DNA of 64,000 nucleotides, taken from NCBI RefSeq assembly GCF_002608075.1, contig NZ_LAHA01000018.1, positions 27 to 64,026 of the forward strand. Reading direction: 5' to 3'. Position 1 is the stretch's first letter; each line of letters starts with the position of its first letter. A program made the position numbers and the translations under genes. The notes below the pieces were generated by a model. The model was not told the origin of the DNA, did no database searches, and worked only from the letters and a program-made list of their open reading frames with translations. This DNA is from Nostoc linckia z4. GTDB taxonomy: Bacteria; Cyanobacteriota; Cyanobacteriia; Cyanobacteriales; Nostocaceae. Of this stretch, positions 9,332 through 20,164 are shown in pieces.

Positions 9332-11407
9332 ATGGCTACATTTACCGTCACTAACACCAACAACAGCGGTGTCGGTTCGCTACGGCAAGCAATTCTCGAT
9401 GCCAATGCCCTTACAGGAAGAGACATTATTAAATTTGGTGGGCTGTTTACTGATAATATTGCTGACACCATCAGTTTGAGTGGCAGTAGTTTCACCATCA
9501 AAGATGACCTCACCATTCAAGGTACAGATGCAAGCTTACTAACTATTACTAAAAACAGTGCTTCTCGTGTTTTTGATATTAATGCTGGTGTTACTGCTAC
9601 CATCAACGGACTGACTATTACCAATAGCTACAGTAAAGTAGGAGGCGGTGGTGCTATTTCCAATAGTGGTATCCTCAGCTTAAGCAACAGCAATATTATT
9701 GGCAACAGTGCCGACAACGGTGGTGGCATCTACAACACTGGCACTCTCACACTGAACAACAGCAACATTACTGGCAACGATGCGAACTACAGCGGTGGTG
9801 GAATCTACAACACTGGTATTTTAGCTCTGAACAACAGCATCATCAGTGGTAACAATGCAATATCCGACGGCGGTGGGATCTACAACAGTCGTATCCTCAC
9901 CGTGAGCAACAGCACCATTACTGGCAATGAGGCAATCAACTACGACTACGGCAACTACTACCCCAGTTCAGGCGGCGGTATCTACAATACCACCTTTGGT
10001 AATATGACGGTGAATAACAGCACTATCAGTGGCAATCGTGCAGAAAGAGCCTCAGGTGGTGGCATTTACAACTCTGGCATCCTGACTGTTAGCTACACCA
10101 CCATCACTAGCAATTATGCAGACAATACCTCATTTGAATTAGGTGGGGGTGGCATTTACAACGACGGCATCCTGACAGTAAGAAACAGCAAGATTAGTAA
10201 TAACACTGGATATTTTGGTGGCGGTATTTACAATAAAAGTACATTAATCGTTAGGGACAGCACCATCAGCGGTAATAATGCCAACTATGGTGGCGGTATC
10301 TACAACGTTGGCACTGCGACAGTAATCAGCAGTACCATCAGCAACAACGTGGTAGGGGGGGAATCTGACAGTTCAGGCGGTGGTATCTCCAACAATGGCA
10401 CCCTCATTGTTAGCAACAGTACGATTAGTGGTAACGATGGAGCTTACTACGGTGGCGGTATCTCCAACGGTTTCGGCACCATCTACAATACCAATAGTAC
10501 TGCGATGGTCAGCAACAGCATTATCAGTGGCAACACAGCGAGATTTAGCGGCGGTGGTGTGTTCAATGATGGCTTCTTTACCCTGAAGAACAGCACCATC
10601 AGTGGTAACGATGCAGATTACAGCGGCGGCATATTCAATGGTGGCACCTTCACGGCGATCGCCAGCACTATCAGTAACAATGAGGTAACATTTAACGGTG
10701 GCGGTATCTACAATGACGATGGCATCCTAAAGTTGATCGACACCACTATTAGTGGGAATAAGGCATTAGGCTACGTCAACTACGACTACTACGAAGGCTT
10801 TGGCGGCGGCATCTACAACTATGATGGCACTGTAACAGTATACAATAGCACCATCAGTGGTAACTCGGCATTCTACGGCGGTGGCGGCATCTACAACTAT
10901 GATGGTACTTTAACTGTGAGCAACAGCACTATCGTCCTCAACACCGCTTACAATAAGCCGGAAGGCAAGTACAACAAAGGTGGTGGCATCTACAATCATA
11001 AAGGTACTGCCAAGATTAAAAACAGCATCATTGCTGGCAACAACAAGTCTGCAACTAACCCTATCAACCCGGATGTTGTAGGTAAATTCACCAGCAATGG
11101 CTATAACCTAATTGGCCGACGCAGTGGCAGTACAGGCTTTAAAACTAGCGAAGAGTTAAAAGTTGCGATCGCCAAAGTTATCGATCTCAAGTTGCAAAAC
11201 AACGGTGGTTCAGTCAAAACCCATGCCCTAGTTGCTGGTAGCCCAGCCATCAACGGCGGCAAAAATCAAGATATACCTCCCGATATCACAGACCTAGACG
11301 GAGACGGTAATACCACAGAGCCAATACCTTACAACCAACGCGGTATTGGCTTCCCCCGCATCTCTGGTTGCAAAGTAGACATAGGTGCATTTGAGTTAGT
11401 CTCATAA
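9332..11407 (+). CDS. Beta-helix repeat surface protein with choice-of-anchor Q-type C-terminus
   Basis: A 691-residue protein. After about 60 residues (VTNTNNSGVGSLRQAILDAN is a typical cyanobacterial N-terminal CSLREA-like start) it consists of about twenty imperfect repeats of the type GGGIYN-x-GTLTVSNSTISGN, each about 20-30 residues, predicting a right-handed parallel beta-helix as in polymorphic outer-membrane proteins. The C-terminal 100 residues (LKLQNNGGSVKTHALVAGSPAINGG to VDIGAFEL) match the choice-of-anchor Q domain. No classical signal peptide is seen, as in many relatives. It is probably exported and cell-surface. GGAG precedes the ATG by about 9 bases. The internal repeats make it prone to length variation. 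Confidence 0.85.
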   Translation: MATFTVTNTNNSGVGSLRQAILDANALTGRDIIKFGGLFTDNIADTISLSGSSFTIKDDLTIQGTDASLLTITKNSASRVFDINAGVTATINGLTITNSYSKVGGGGAISNSGILSLSNSNIIGNSADNGGGIYNTGTLTLNNSNITGNDANYSGGGIYNTGILALNNSIISGNNAISDGGGIYNSRILTVSNSTITGNEAINYDYGNYYPSSGGGIYNTTFGNMTVNNSTISGNRAERASGGGIYNSGILTVSYTTITSNYADNTSFELGGGGIYNDGILTVRNSKISNNTGYFGGGIYNKSTLIVRDSTISGNNANYGGGIYNVGTATVISSTISNNVVGGESDSSGGGISNNGTLIVSNSTISGNDGAYYGGGISNGFGTIYNTNSTAMVSNSIISGNTARFSGGGVFNDGFFTLKNSTISGNDADYSGGIFNGGTFTAIASTISNNEVTFNGGGIYNDDGILKLIDTTISGNKALGYVNYDYYEGFGGGIYNYDGTVTVYNSTISGNSAFYGGGGIYNYDGTLTVSNSTIVLNTAYNKPEGKYNKGGGIYNHKGTAKIKNSIIAGNNKSATNPINPDVVGKFTSNGYNLIGRRSGSTGFKTSEELKVAIAKVIDLKLQNNGGSVKTHALVAGSPAINGGKNQDIPPDITDLDGDGNTTEPIPYNQRGIGFPRISGCKVDIGAFELVS

Positions 11408-11636
11408 ACTGCCGAGAGTGTTGGTTGTTAACTGTTGACAGTTGACAGTTCGGAAATTCCCAGAAATACAGCGCTTTTGAGGTATATGAGGTACACCAAT
11501 TTTAGGGAGAGTTTTTAAACTTTGAATTTTAATCTGTTTCTGTACCTCATGTTCCCTGCTTGCTATCAAAAAAATTGAAGTTGGGTTTAGCCAAACGCAA
11601 CCCAACAATATATGTTGTGAAATCCTGCACCATACC

Positions 11637-11897
11637 TCAAGCAGCTTCCCGCAGTTGTGAGGGACTCACCTCTGAAAACGAAAGGGAGAGTTGTTCGGCT
11701 TGAGGTACGGCAGCTTGTTCTAACACTTGAACTTCGATATTTACACTCACCAAATAACTGCCTGTGTCTGCGCCAACTGCCTCAGCAATTAATTTGGCAA
11801 TATCCGGACGTTTGGCTGTGAGGGGGTCACGTAAAATGCAGCGATCCCATTCATGCTTAGCAGTCGGATTGAGGTTGAGAATATAATGCTTCATCAT
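11637..11897 (-). CDS. Small hypothetical protein
   Basis: An 86-residue protein beginning MMKHYILNLNPTAKHEWDRC, with a central AEAVGADTGSYLVSVNIEV segment and a Ser/Glu-rich tail. There is no membrane segment and no recognised domain. Two adjacent ATG codons are possible starts. It lies between the beta-helix gene and a repeat block, alone on its strand. The N-terminal composition looks coding, but I cannot assign a function. Confidence 0.5.
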   Translation of the reverse strand: MMKHYILNLNPTAKHEWDRCILRDPLTAKRPDIAKLIAEAVGADTGSYLVSVNIEVQVLEQAAVPQAEQLSLSFSEVSPSQLREAA

Positions 11898-12024
11898 CGA
11901 ACTAACCCTTTAACCCATCTTCCACAAGTTTTTCACGCAGCCATTGTGCCTTTGGCTAGGCTTTGCCAACGCTATCTATATTATAGTACTTTTGTACTAA
12001 AATGAAAATGGGCTTTCCAGGCAA

Positions 12025-12175
12025 TGGTGAAAGGGGAAGGGGTAAGGGGGAAAGTTTAACTTTATCCCTTTCCCCTTTACCCTTTCCCCTTTACCCTTTC
12101 CCCTTTACCCTTTCCCCTTTACCCTTTACCCTTTCCCCTTTCCCCTTTCCCCTTTCCTCTACCTCATAATCTCCC
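12025..12175. repeat. STRR array (TTTCCCCTTTACCC type)
   Basis: Tandem TTTCCCC and TTTACCC units flanked by an A/G-rich complementary stretch (AAAGGGGAAGGGGTAAGGGG at 12029-12050), so the block can fold back on itself. It lies immediately downstream of the mechanosensitive channel gene. Confidence 0.8.
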
Positions 12176-12180
12176 TATTC

Positions 12181-14004
12181 CTAATTAGATTTGCCGTTAC
12201 TCTGTACATTTAACAACTCAGGATCGTTGACCCAAATTGCTTGTTGAGGTACAGAGATGGAAATTCCAGCTTCGTCTAGGGCGATTTTCAGACGACGGCG
12301 AAATTCTCGTGCCACATCCCATTGCTTCAGGGGCCGTGTTTTAATCCAAACACGAATAATCAAACCGCGATCGCCAAATTGATCTATTCCTAAAACTTGC
12401 GGTGGTTCTAAGATTTGACGCTGCCATTGCAGTTCTTGATTCATCTTGTCTGCAACGGTTTTAATCAACTTCAAAGCTTCTTCTGTGTCTGCTTGGTAAG
12501 CGATGGGAATTGTTAAATCGGCTCGCGACCAACGGCTAGAAAGATTGGCAACAACTTTAATTTCACTATTGGGAATGGTGATTAACCGTCCTTCGGAATC
12601 CCGCACTTGGGTCATCCGCAAATTTAAGTTTTCTACTAAACCTCCCACATCTCCCACATTAATCACATCGCCCAAGGCATATTGGTCTTCCAGGATGATC
12701 AAGAAACCGTTAATGGCATCTTTAATCAAGTTCTGTGAAGCCAAAGATACGGCAACACCAACCAAACTTGCACCCGCTAGCAAGGGAACGATATCTATAC
12801 CCAAGGATACCAGGGCTAACAAAAAGCCCACTCCCACGCAAATAGCTGTAGCAATACTTTTAGTCACACCAGAAAATGTGGAAACTCGCAATTGTAGACG
12901 TGCAGAATCTTCTGGAGTGATAAAAGCACTACTTCTAATCAAAGTGGAGGTGAAGCGGTCAATTAAGGCATAGCTTAGACGCACTGCTACATAAGTTACC
13001 AATAACACAACACCTAAGCGCAAAGGAAATTGGGCGGCGGCGAGAATTGCCACTTGAAATCCTCGTGTATAAGGAAACAAACCCAAAATAAAGAAACTTC
13101 CACCTCCCCAAATTCCGGCTTGAGTTAGCTGGAACAATCTTCTCTTTGCTTCTTGGACGTGTCGGACTTGCTGTTGATTTAGTTGTGTTGTAATTGGTTG
13201 AGCTGCTGCTAAAGTTGGGGAATTTAAGAGTTCCTTTTGGGCTTGGAAGGTAGCGGAGTCGGAATTTTTTTTGGAACGTCTTTGCCAGCCATATACCGCC
13301 GAACTCATGACAATCATTACCAGCCCGGTAGCCCCAGCAATCTTACCTTGGTCAATTAAAAATTGAGTTTGTCTCTCTTGTTTTGCCTGTTGTAAGTCTT
13401 CTTTTAATGAGTCAGCGATTTGATTTGCGGATGTTGAAATATCCACCTGTCGCAGTCCAGCATCCTCAGAAGTGACGGTCATCAGATATTGGTCGTTGAC
13501 ATAAATTACTGGTAATTCGTTGACTTTGCGAACTTCTACTTTGACTGGTGTGTTCGCTGGTAACTGAAAATAATATTGGCTAATTGCTTCTAGTTTCTTT
13601 TGGATGTCTTCTAAACGCTCAGGAAAGTTAGTTTTTGATGCGGCTATTTGAAATAAGCGACGACCATCCAAATAAACCCAGCCAGAAACAACTCTATCAT
13701 TGGAATCGTTGCTTGCAGTGCTGGGAACTTGTAATTCCGGTAGAAAAGGAATCTGGGCGGTGGCTTTTGGCACACAGACAACGGTTACAGCCATCGAAGT
13801 TGCGATCGCCATTATGACACCTAAACCTCTGCGGTCTTTAGGTAAGACACCCTTTTGGGACACTTGATTGAAAGCGTCCAAGTGTGTCACAGGCTTAGTA
13901 ACCAGGTATGTTCCTGCTTTTAATACCTGTTCCTGCTCCTTTGAACCTTTAGCAAAGCTGGGTAACACAATTCCCTTCGCGGCTGCCAAAAATTGAAAGC
14001 GCAC
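12181..14004 (-). CDS. MscS-family mechanosensitive ion channel
   Basis: A 607-residue inner-membrane channel. A signal-like hydrophobic stretch at about residues 63-83 ends in KATAQ, so roughly 85 residues precede the mature part. A periplasmic domain follows, then one TM (GATGLVMIVMSSAVYGW) and four more TM segments before the MscS pore helix (VPLLAGASLVGVAVSLASQNLIKDAINGF). After it come the beta domain (YALGDVINVGDVGGLVENLNLRMTQVRDSEGRLITIPNSE) and the alpha/beta vestibule. The start is GTG, chosen because a perfect AAGGAGGT ribosome site lies 6 bases upstream. The long N-terminal extension before the signal-like segment is unusual, and the true start could be internal. Role: pressure release or ion efflux on hypo-osmotic shock. 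Confidence 0.85.
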   Translation of the reverse strand: MRFQFLAAAKGIVLPSFAKGSKEQEQVLKAGTYLVTKPVTHLDAFNQVSQKGVLPKDRRGLGVIMAIATSMAVTVVCVPKATAQIPFLPELQVPSTASNDSNDRVVSGWVYLDGRRLFQIAASKTNFPERLEDIQKKLEAISQYYFQLPANTPVKVEVRKVNELPVIYVNDQYLMTVTSEDAGLRQVDISTSANQIADSLKEDLQQAKQERQTQFLIDQGKIAGATGLVMIVMSSAVYGWQRRSKKNSDSATFQAQKELLNSPTLAAAQPITTQLNQQQVRHVQEAKRRLFQLTQAGIWGGGSFFILGLFPYTRGFQVAILAAAQFPLRLGVVLLVTYVAVRLSYALIDRFTSTLIRSSAFITPEDSARLQLRVSTFSGVTKSIATAICVGVGFLLALVSLGIDIVPLLAGASLVGVAVSLASQNLIKDAINGFLIILEDQYALGDVINVGDVGGLVENLNLRMTQVRDSEGRLITIPNSEIKVVANLSSRWSRADLTIPIAYQADTEEALKLIKTVADKMNQELQWQRQILEPPQVLGIDQFGDRGLIIRVWIKTRPLKQWDVAREFRRRLKIALDEAGISISVPQQAIWVNDPELLNVQSNGKSN

Positions 14005-14390
14005 TCAAACACCTCCTTGAGTAAAATTTACTATTGACTAATTTCATAACCATCCTGCTCAATAATTTTGAGTAAATGTACCTATCTAAAGTTAAGTATT
14101 TGCCTTCTGATGATGAAATTTTGATGTTTTTTTGATTATTATCAATCTTTAGATAGATGACAGTGTACTGAAAATGAACAAGTAAAGCTAAGAATAGTCA
14201 TACTCTTACCAAAGATAAAACAAAAAGGAAAAAGCTGGCTATGAAGTTGACATTAGACGAATCAAACGTCAAGCTAGTTCTGAGGAGTCTTGACTAGTAA
14301 TTTGCTTTCTTTGGAGCGTAAATTGCCAGTCGTAGAATAACCTAGTAGAGTGCGTAAGTTTTACGTAACTTTTTCACATTTTTGAGGTAA

Positions 14391-15674
<1,284 letters not shown>

Positions 15675-15700
15675 TGTTAATTGATTAATTGATTTTTTTG

Positions 15701-15729
15701 GGGATAGGCTTCGGCTTATCCCTTTTTTT
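15701..15729 (+). terminator. Rho-independent terminator after ahcY
   Basis: GGGATAGGC-TTCG-GCTTATCCC stem with a stable UUCG tetraloop, followed by seven T residues. Confidence 0.9.
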
Positions 15730-15854
15730 GTGTTTCTTGTAAAGAAGTAAAGGAAGATAAGTAATATTTTTTTAATATAGGAATGAATTATTTAGAATTA
15801 GTAAAAACTTGGGCTTGTCACAAAAGTAATTAAATCAAGGAGATTTTTGACAAT

Positions 15855-17279
15855 ATGGGTTTACCTACAATTCCAGCATTAGAGGCGCTTCTTGGCAGTT
15901 TAACCATCTCACAGCCTCAAAATTCTTCAGATTATAAATCTGTTGTAGCAGTTGAACAAGCTTTTGGTAGCTCAAATACAAAAACGCCTACTGTTGTGTA
16001 TCCAGAATATAAATTATGGTATCAAGATTCTCCTCAATTTACATTCGATGCACTAACAAGAAAATTACGATCCGAGTTGGAGAAGACAAACCATCCTCAT
16101 AATGAGGGAATTATAAAAGCGATTTTAGCCGCTTATTGTTTAGAACCTAAGCGTAAAGATAGACCAATAGATTATCTAAATAAAATACTAGACTCTATTG
16201 TTTCCATTGAATTATCACAAATTTTTATATTACCATTTTCATTAGATGATTTTTCATGTAGTTTTGGCTCATTCAGAATTCAAAACTTTGATGGTGAAAG
16301 ATTTAGCCAACTTGAGTATAGATGCAAAAAAGCTGGTTGTGATTACTTTGATAGATATAAAGATGACCTAAAAGGAAAATTAGCTATTCAAAAAACATCT
16401 TATAGTGTAAAAATAATACAATATTGGAAGGATTTAGTTAGAAAAATTAATTGTGAATATGGAAGTATTTGGCAGTACTCTGGTAATAACCACTCGGACA
16501 ATATAATTTATAATTACTTTGAGCAAATCAGTAACGATTATGCAAATAAATTTTGGCTTACCTTCGAGAAAGAGCAACATTTATTGACTGCTGCTGGTGC
16601 AAATTTTTTTGATGAGAGAAGTCTGAAACAATTCCCTTTTGGTACTTTTGTTAGTATATTTCTCAAGTTTCAAGGTGATAGTTATGGTTATGGCGTACCT
16701 CTAACAAAAGGTATTTTTGCATTTAACTGGCTTGGAGGAGACAAAAAAATTAACAAAATTAAGGATAGATTAAAATCTGAATTTGATACTGATATCGATG
16801 ACGATAAAATCTCTATACCTCAAACTATACAACAATTTATATCGTTTTTTGGAAAAGCAAAACGAAATTTATTAGATGAACAATTTAATGAATCTTTTTT
16901 AAACTTTGTTATTGCACTTGATTTAGTTTTCGGTGAAAAGGGAGCCTCTACAAAGTCTATTTCTGAACGTGTTGCTTTGATTACATTTAAAAAACTTGCT
17001 AATAATTTCTTAGATCAAAAGAAGAAGCTCAAAGACATTTATGACGCACGTAGCAAATATGTTCATGAATGTCAAACTGTCGAAACTAAACTTTTAGAGG
17101 AAGTAGAGGTAATATGTCAAGAAGTTTTTTTCTGTATGCTAAGACATCGTAATTATTTGCAAAACGAAGAAGATTTAAAAAAATGGCAGAAAAAAATAGA
17201 TTTTCTGGTTACAGCGATTGATGCTGAAGAGTTACAACCAGACAGTAAGTATGAACAAATAGGGATTTGGGTAAAATAA
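15855..17279 (+). CDS. HEPN-like domain protein, unknown function
   Basis: A 474-residue soluble protein, AT-rich and Lys/Asn-rich compared with its neighbours. Residues about 335-460 look like an Apea-type HEPN domain: helical NFVIALDLVFGEKGASTKSISERVALI, then IYDARSKYVHE, where R399-x4-H404 fits the RX4-6H catalytic signature of HEPN ribonucleases. The N-terminal two thirds has no recognised motif. AAGGAG lies 11 bases before the ATG. HEPN proteins of this type occur in defence, toxin and stress systems. No partner antitoxin-like nucleotidyltransferase is adjacent; the nearest gene is a small convergent unknown 33 bp away. The RNase role is inference. Confidence 0.6.
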   Translation: MGLPTIPALEALLGSLTISQPQNSSDYKSVVAVEQAFGSSNTKTPTVVYPEYKLWYQDSPQFTFDALTRKLRSELEKTNHPHNEGIIKAILAAYCLEPKRKDRPIDYLNKILDSIVSIELSQIFILPFSLDDFSCSFGSFRIQNFDGERFSQLEYRCKKAGCDYFDRYKDDLKGKLAIQKTSYSVKIIQYWKDLVRKINCEYGSIWQYSGNNHSDNIIYNYFEQISNDYANKFWLTFEKEQHLLTAAGANFFDERSLKQFPFGTFVSIFLKFQGDSYGYGVPLTKGIFAFNWLGGDKKINKIKDRLKSEFDTDIDDDKISIPQTIQQFISFFGKAKRNLLDEQFNESFLNFVIALDLVFGEKGASTKSISERVALITFKKLANNFLDQKKKLKDIYDARSKYVHECQTVETKLLEEVEVICQEVFFCMLRHRNYLQNEEDLKKWQKKIDFLVTAIDAEELQPDSKYEQIGIWVK

Positions 17280-17312
17280 GAAATGAGCAATAAATACTCG
17301 ATGACACTAGTA

Positions 17313-17630
17313 TTAATCTGCTAATTGCTCCAAATCTGCAAGAGAATAGCCTTTCCACTGTAAAAGTGCATAAGCATAAGCTTTTTTCAGCATTAAATAA
17401 TCAGCACTGACTCTTAGAGAACCCAACAAAAACCTATCTGACTCACTTAATTGATTGTTTTGATTTTTTTCTAATAATTGCAAATGTAGTTCTTGTTGTG
17501 TGTCTGGAACTTGACTTTGAGCAATAGTTAATAATTCCTCAGTTGTTAATTGTTGCATAGCCATTAATTCCCCTTGTAATTCTAGAGGTGCATAATCAAC
17601 AGCAGGAGGAGCATTGCTTTGGTTGGCCAT
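17313..17630 (-). CDS. Small acidic helical protein, unknown function
   Basis: A 105-residue, Gln/Leu-rich, helical protein ending in MLKKAYAYALLQWKGYSLADLEQLAD. There is no membrane segment. I recall a loosely similar family of 100-130 residue cyanobacterial proteins (with LLxKNxxxxLxExE and a C-terminal KAxALxLLxxRG motif) that often lie beside nuclease genes and may be antitoxin-like, but this is memory rather than a search. It is convergent with the HEPN-like gene at a 33-bp distance, so a functional link is only a possibility. ATG start. Confidence 0.6.
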   Translation of the reverse strand: MANQSNAPPAVDYAPLELQGELMAMQQLTTEELLTIAQSQVPDTQQELHLQLLEKNQNNQLSESDRFLLGSLRVSADYLMLKKAYAYALLQWKGYSLADLEQLAD

Positions 17631-17639
17631 AATTATTTA

Positions 17640-18573
17640 AAATAATTGTTTTTTAAGATAACATAGTGCGCTAGGCTAAAGCTCTTCAGGTTCCTCAGTT
17701 GTCTCAACTCAAAGAACCTACCCACAGCACTAGCTCGCCGTAACACACTCTAATCGTCGGTAGCAGCATACAGCTGCACATCCCTAGTTTATAAATTAAC
17801 GCTTGGCGATCGCTTCACAAAACATTACTTCCATAAGAACCACTCATGTAGCCTTTGTGTACATCGTCGAAAGCTTGCAAGTGACACAAATCACCTAGCA
17901 GCAAGGCTTTGGGGTATCAATTATCAAAATTTCACCAGAAAATAATTACCAACCGGAGAAAATTTCCGGTTTTTTTGGCTTTGTGATGATAAATAAAAAT
18001 AATAACGTTGAAAGTCATGCTTCGTACCCCGAAGAATTGCTGAAATTCTTCGCTGCTTTCAGGATGACTACTGACAACATCTGCCGCAATGCTGCTCGCT
18101 TTGTGCATTTTTAACTCGGCATTGGGGAAAGGGGAAAAGGTTAATGGTTCGACAAGCTCACCAACCGGGTAAAGGTTAAAGGTTTTTTCTTTCCCCTTTT
18201 CCCCAAAACCCGACAAGTATTGACATCTGCCGCCAATCAGTTTTTTTTGCTGGGGATGCTGCTAATCCGCTACAAACAAGGGACGCAGAGCTAAATAAAA
18301 AGGCTCTACCACAAAATTTACTCTAGATGTGTCTAAGTAAGTACGCTGAGGAAGTGTAAAGATGTCACGGAGTCATGGAGGCGATTTTAAAGCAATTATA
18401 AAGAGCTAGGTGCCATTTTGGCAGGTTTCCATCGTAAATATGCGATATTAGTAGACTGTACAAATCTTTATTCTTGTTCGCACACACTAGTTACTATCTA
18501 CTCAAAACTGCCAGGGCTGAGGGAATTCTAACACGGATGAATTTACGGTAATTTACGAAGTAGGAAATAATAC
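17640..18573. other. Intergenic region, 930 bp, with orphan terminator and STRR fragments
   Basis: No convincing protein gene is present; an ORF at 17932-18216 on the minus strand consists partly of repeat sequence. There is an inverted pair AGGTTC (17689-17694) / GAACCT (17715-17720), a terminator-like hairpin at 17952-17976, and G/A-rich STRR units at about 18125-18205. The promoter of the phosphotransferase gene is expected in the last 200 bp, but no obvious one was picked. Confidence 0.5.
17952..17976 (+). terminator. Orphan rho-independent terminator
   Basis: ACCGGA-N6-TTCCGGT type stem followed by seven T residues. No plus-strand gene ends near it; the last plus-strand stop is about 670 bp upstream with a minus-strand gene between. 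It may therefore end a small RNA transcribed from about 17650-17950. Confidence 0.65.
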
Positions 18574-19812
18574 ATGGTATTATCACTGTCTTCTCACAAC
18601 GTTATCCAGTATCTGCAAGACGCGGATCTGTGTAACTCAGAAGGTGGCAGAACAGATGAATCTGATTTGCCAGGGAGTAGCAAGAAAAATTTTAATTTAG
18701 TGGTAACTCTTGCCGATAATCGCAAACTGCTCCTTAAACAAGAAGGTAACGTTAACAATGAAGGTCAGCCCCATGAATTATTCAAAGAGTGGCTGTTTCA
18801 TCAATTGCTCCAGCAGTTTCCAGTTTTCGGTAATGTTTCGACAATTGCACCATTGGTAGTGCATTTTGACGAAGAAAATTCTATCCTCGTCCGCAACTAC
18901 TTAAGTGACTACCTAGAGCTTGGGACATTATACCATAATAATGGAATTTTTCCACCAGAAATTGCTTATGCCATCGGCACAGCTTTGGCAGGATTGCATC
19001 GTACAACCTTCCAACGCCGGGAATATAGGGATTTTATGGCAGCTGCTCCCCAAGGAGAGTTTCGCTATGGCTTTTACAATCCAGCCCAGGGGGTAGGTTC
19101 GATTAGCCCAGAAATTTTTGGTACTGTTCCCAGCGATGCGTTGAAATTCTATGTTCTCTATCAACAATATGAGAGTTTGGAATCTGCGATCGCAGATTTG
19201 GCATATGAGTGGAACCCTTGCTGCCTGACTCACAACGATTTGAAATTGAACAATATTTTAGTTCATTCTCGGTGGCAGCAACTAGACAATTGCCTAGTGC
19301 GGCTAATTGATTGGGAAGCTTGTGCTTGGGGAGATCCAGCTTTTGATTTAGGAACTTTATTAGCAAGCTATTTAGAAATTTGGCTTAAGAGTTTAGTAGT
19401 AGACCCCACCATTGAATTAGAAGAATCTCTACATTTGGCGTTGATACCCCTAGAGCTTTTACAGCCTTCAATGATTGCCCTCATCAGGTCTTACCTCCAT
19501 GCTTTCCCGATGATTTTAGAATACCGTAGTGACTTGATTTCGCGGGTTATGCAATTTGCAGGGCTGGTACTGATTCATCAAATCCAGGATAGAATGACTT
19601 GCCAAAAATACTTTAGCAATACTGATATCTGTATGCTGCAAGTAGCTAAAAGTTTACTCACTATGCCAGAACAGGCTGTGTTGAATATTTTCGGCATCTC
19701 ACAGTCAGAAATTGTCAACCCTGTGGCCAAAATTCATAAACTTCCTCAACCTCAAAAAGAGCAGCAGTTACTTCGGATTTATTACGAAAAAACTCGACTT
19801 CGTGGTTGCTAA
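18574..19812 (+). CDS. APH-fold phosphotransferase (candidate kinase of a split RiPP dehydratase)
   Basis: A 412-residue protein of the aminoglycoside-phosphotransferase/choline-kinase fold. Motifs are RKLLLKQEG (ATP-binding Lys), THNDLKLNNIL with catalytic H220-x-D222 and Asn, and IDWEACAWGDPAFDLGTL with the metal-binding Asp246. A HopA1-family gene follows 352 bp downstream on the same strand. Kinase plus HopA1 pairs are known in class V lanthipeptide (LxmK/LxmY) and thioamitide (TvaC/TvaD) pathways, where the kinase phosphorylates Ser/Thr of a precursor peptide and the HopA1-like partner eliminates phosphate. Assigning this role here is inference; no precursor peptide was found nearby. ATG start; the ribosome site is weak. 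Confidence 0.8.
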   Translation: MVLSLSSHNVIQYLQDADLCNSEGGRTDESDLPGSSKKNFNLVVTLADNRKLLLKQEGNVNNEGQPHELFKEWLFHQLLQQFPVFGNVSTIAPLVVHFDEENSILVRNYLSDYLELGTLYHNNGIFPPEIAYAIGTALAGLHRTTFQRREYRDFMAAAPQGEFRYGFYNPAQGVGSISPEIFGTVPSDALKFYVLYQQYESLESAIADLAYEWNPCCLTHNDLKLNNILVHSRWQQLDNCLVRLIDWEACAWGDPAFDLGTLLASYLEIWLKSLVVDPTIELEESLHLALIPLELLQPSMIALIRSYLHAFPMILEYRSDLISRVMQFAGLVLIHQIQDRMTCQKYFSNTDICMLQVAKSLLTMPEQAVLNIFGISQSEIVNPVAKIHKLPQPQKEQQLLRIYYEKTRLRGC

Positions 19813-20164
19813 TGACAAGAAACCCAACAGCAATAATTCAGAATTCAGGAATCAAAGTAGTTAAACAATCATCAAAATATAGAAATCTCCTTTGATTGCC
19901 TAAATCATTGACCTATGGAGGGAACAGGAAAAAAGTAATCAAACTCTACTAATTTTTTCACCCAATGAAATAGAAGTCTATATGTGATGAATTAACACAG
20001 CGATCGCACTGTATTTATTGTGAATTCTGAATTTTGAGTATTGAATTTTTACGAAATTTTAAATTCTTGTGCATATTATTTCTCCGATGGTAAATCTCAG
20101 AGGATTTTGCCCCATCATAGTTTTATGATTTGGAATTTTATTTTATTGAGTTATAAATGGATTA
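19813..20164. other. Spacer between phosphotransferase and HopA1-like gene
   Basis: 352 bp, AT-rich. It holds only very short ORFs; the longest (TTG start at 20041) runs into the next gene in another frame and lacks the leader/core pattern expected of a RiPP precursor. AATTCAGAATTC-like repeat fragments occur at 19840-19850 and 20020-20040. Confidence 0.5.

Noticed and set aside
8977..9479. Overlapping short ORFs before the beta-helix gene
   Set aside because: They overlap each other and the real gene on both strands and have no recognisable content.
17932..18216. 94-residue minus-strand ORF
   Set aside because: It includes STRR sequence and spans a terminator hairpin.
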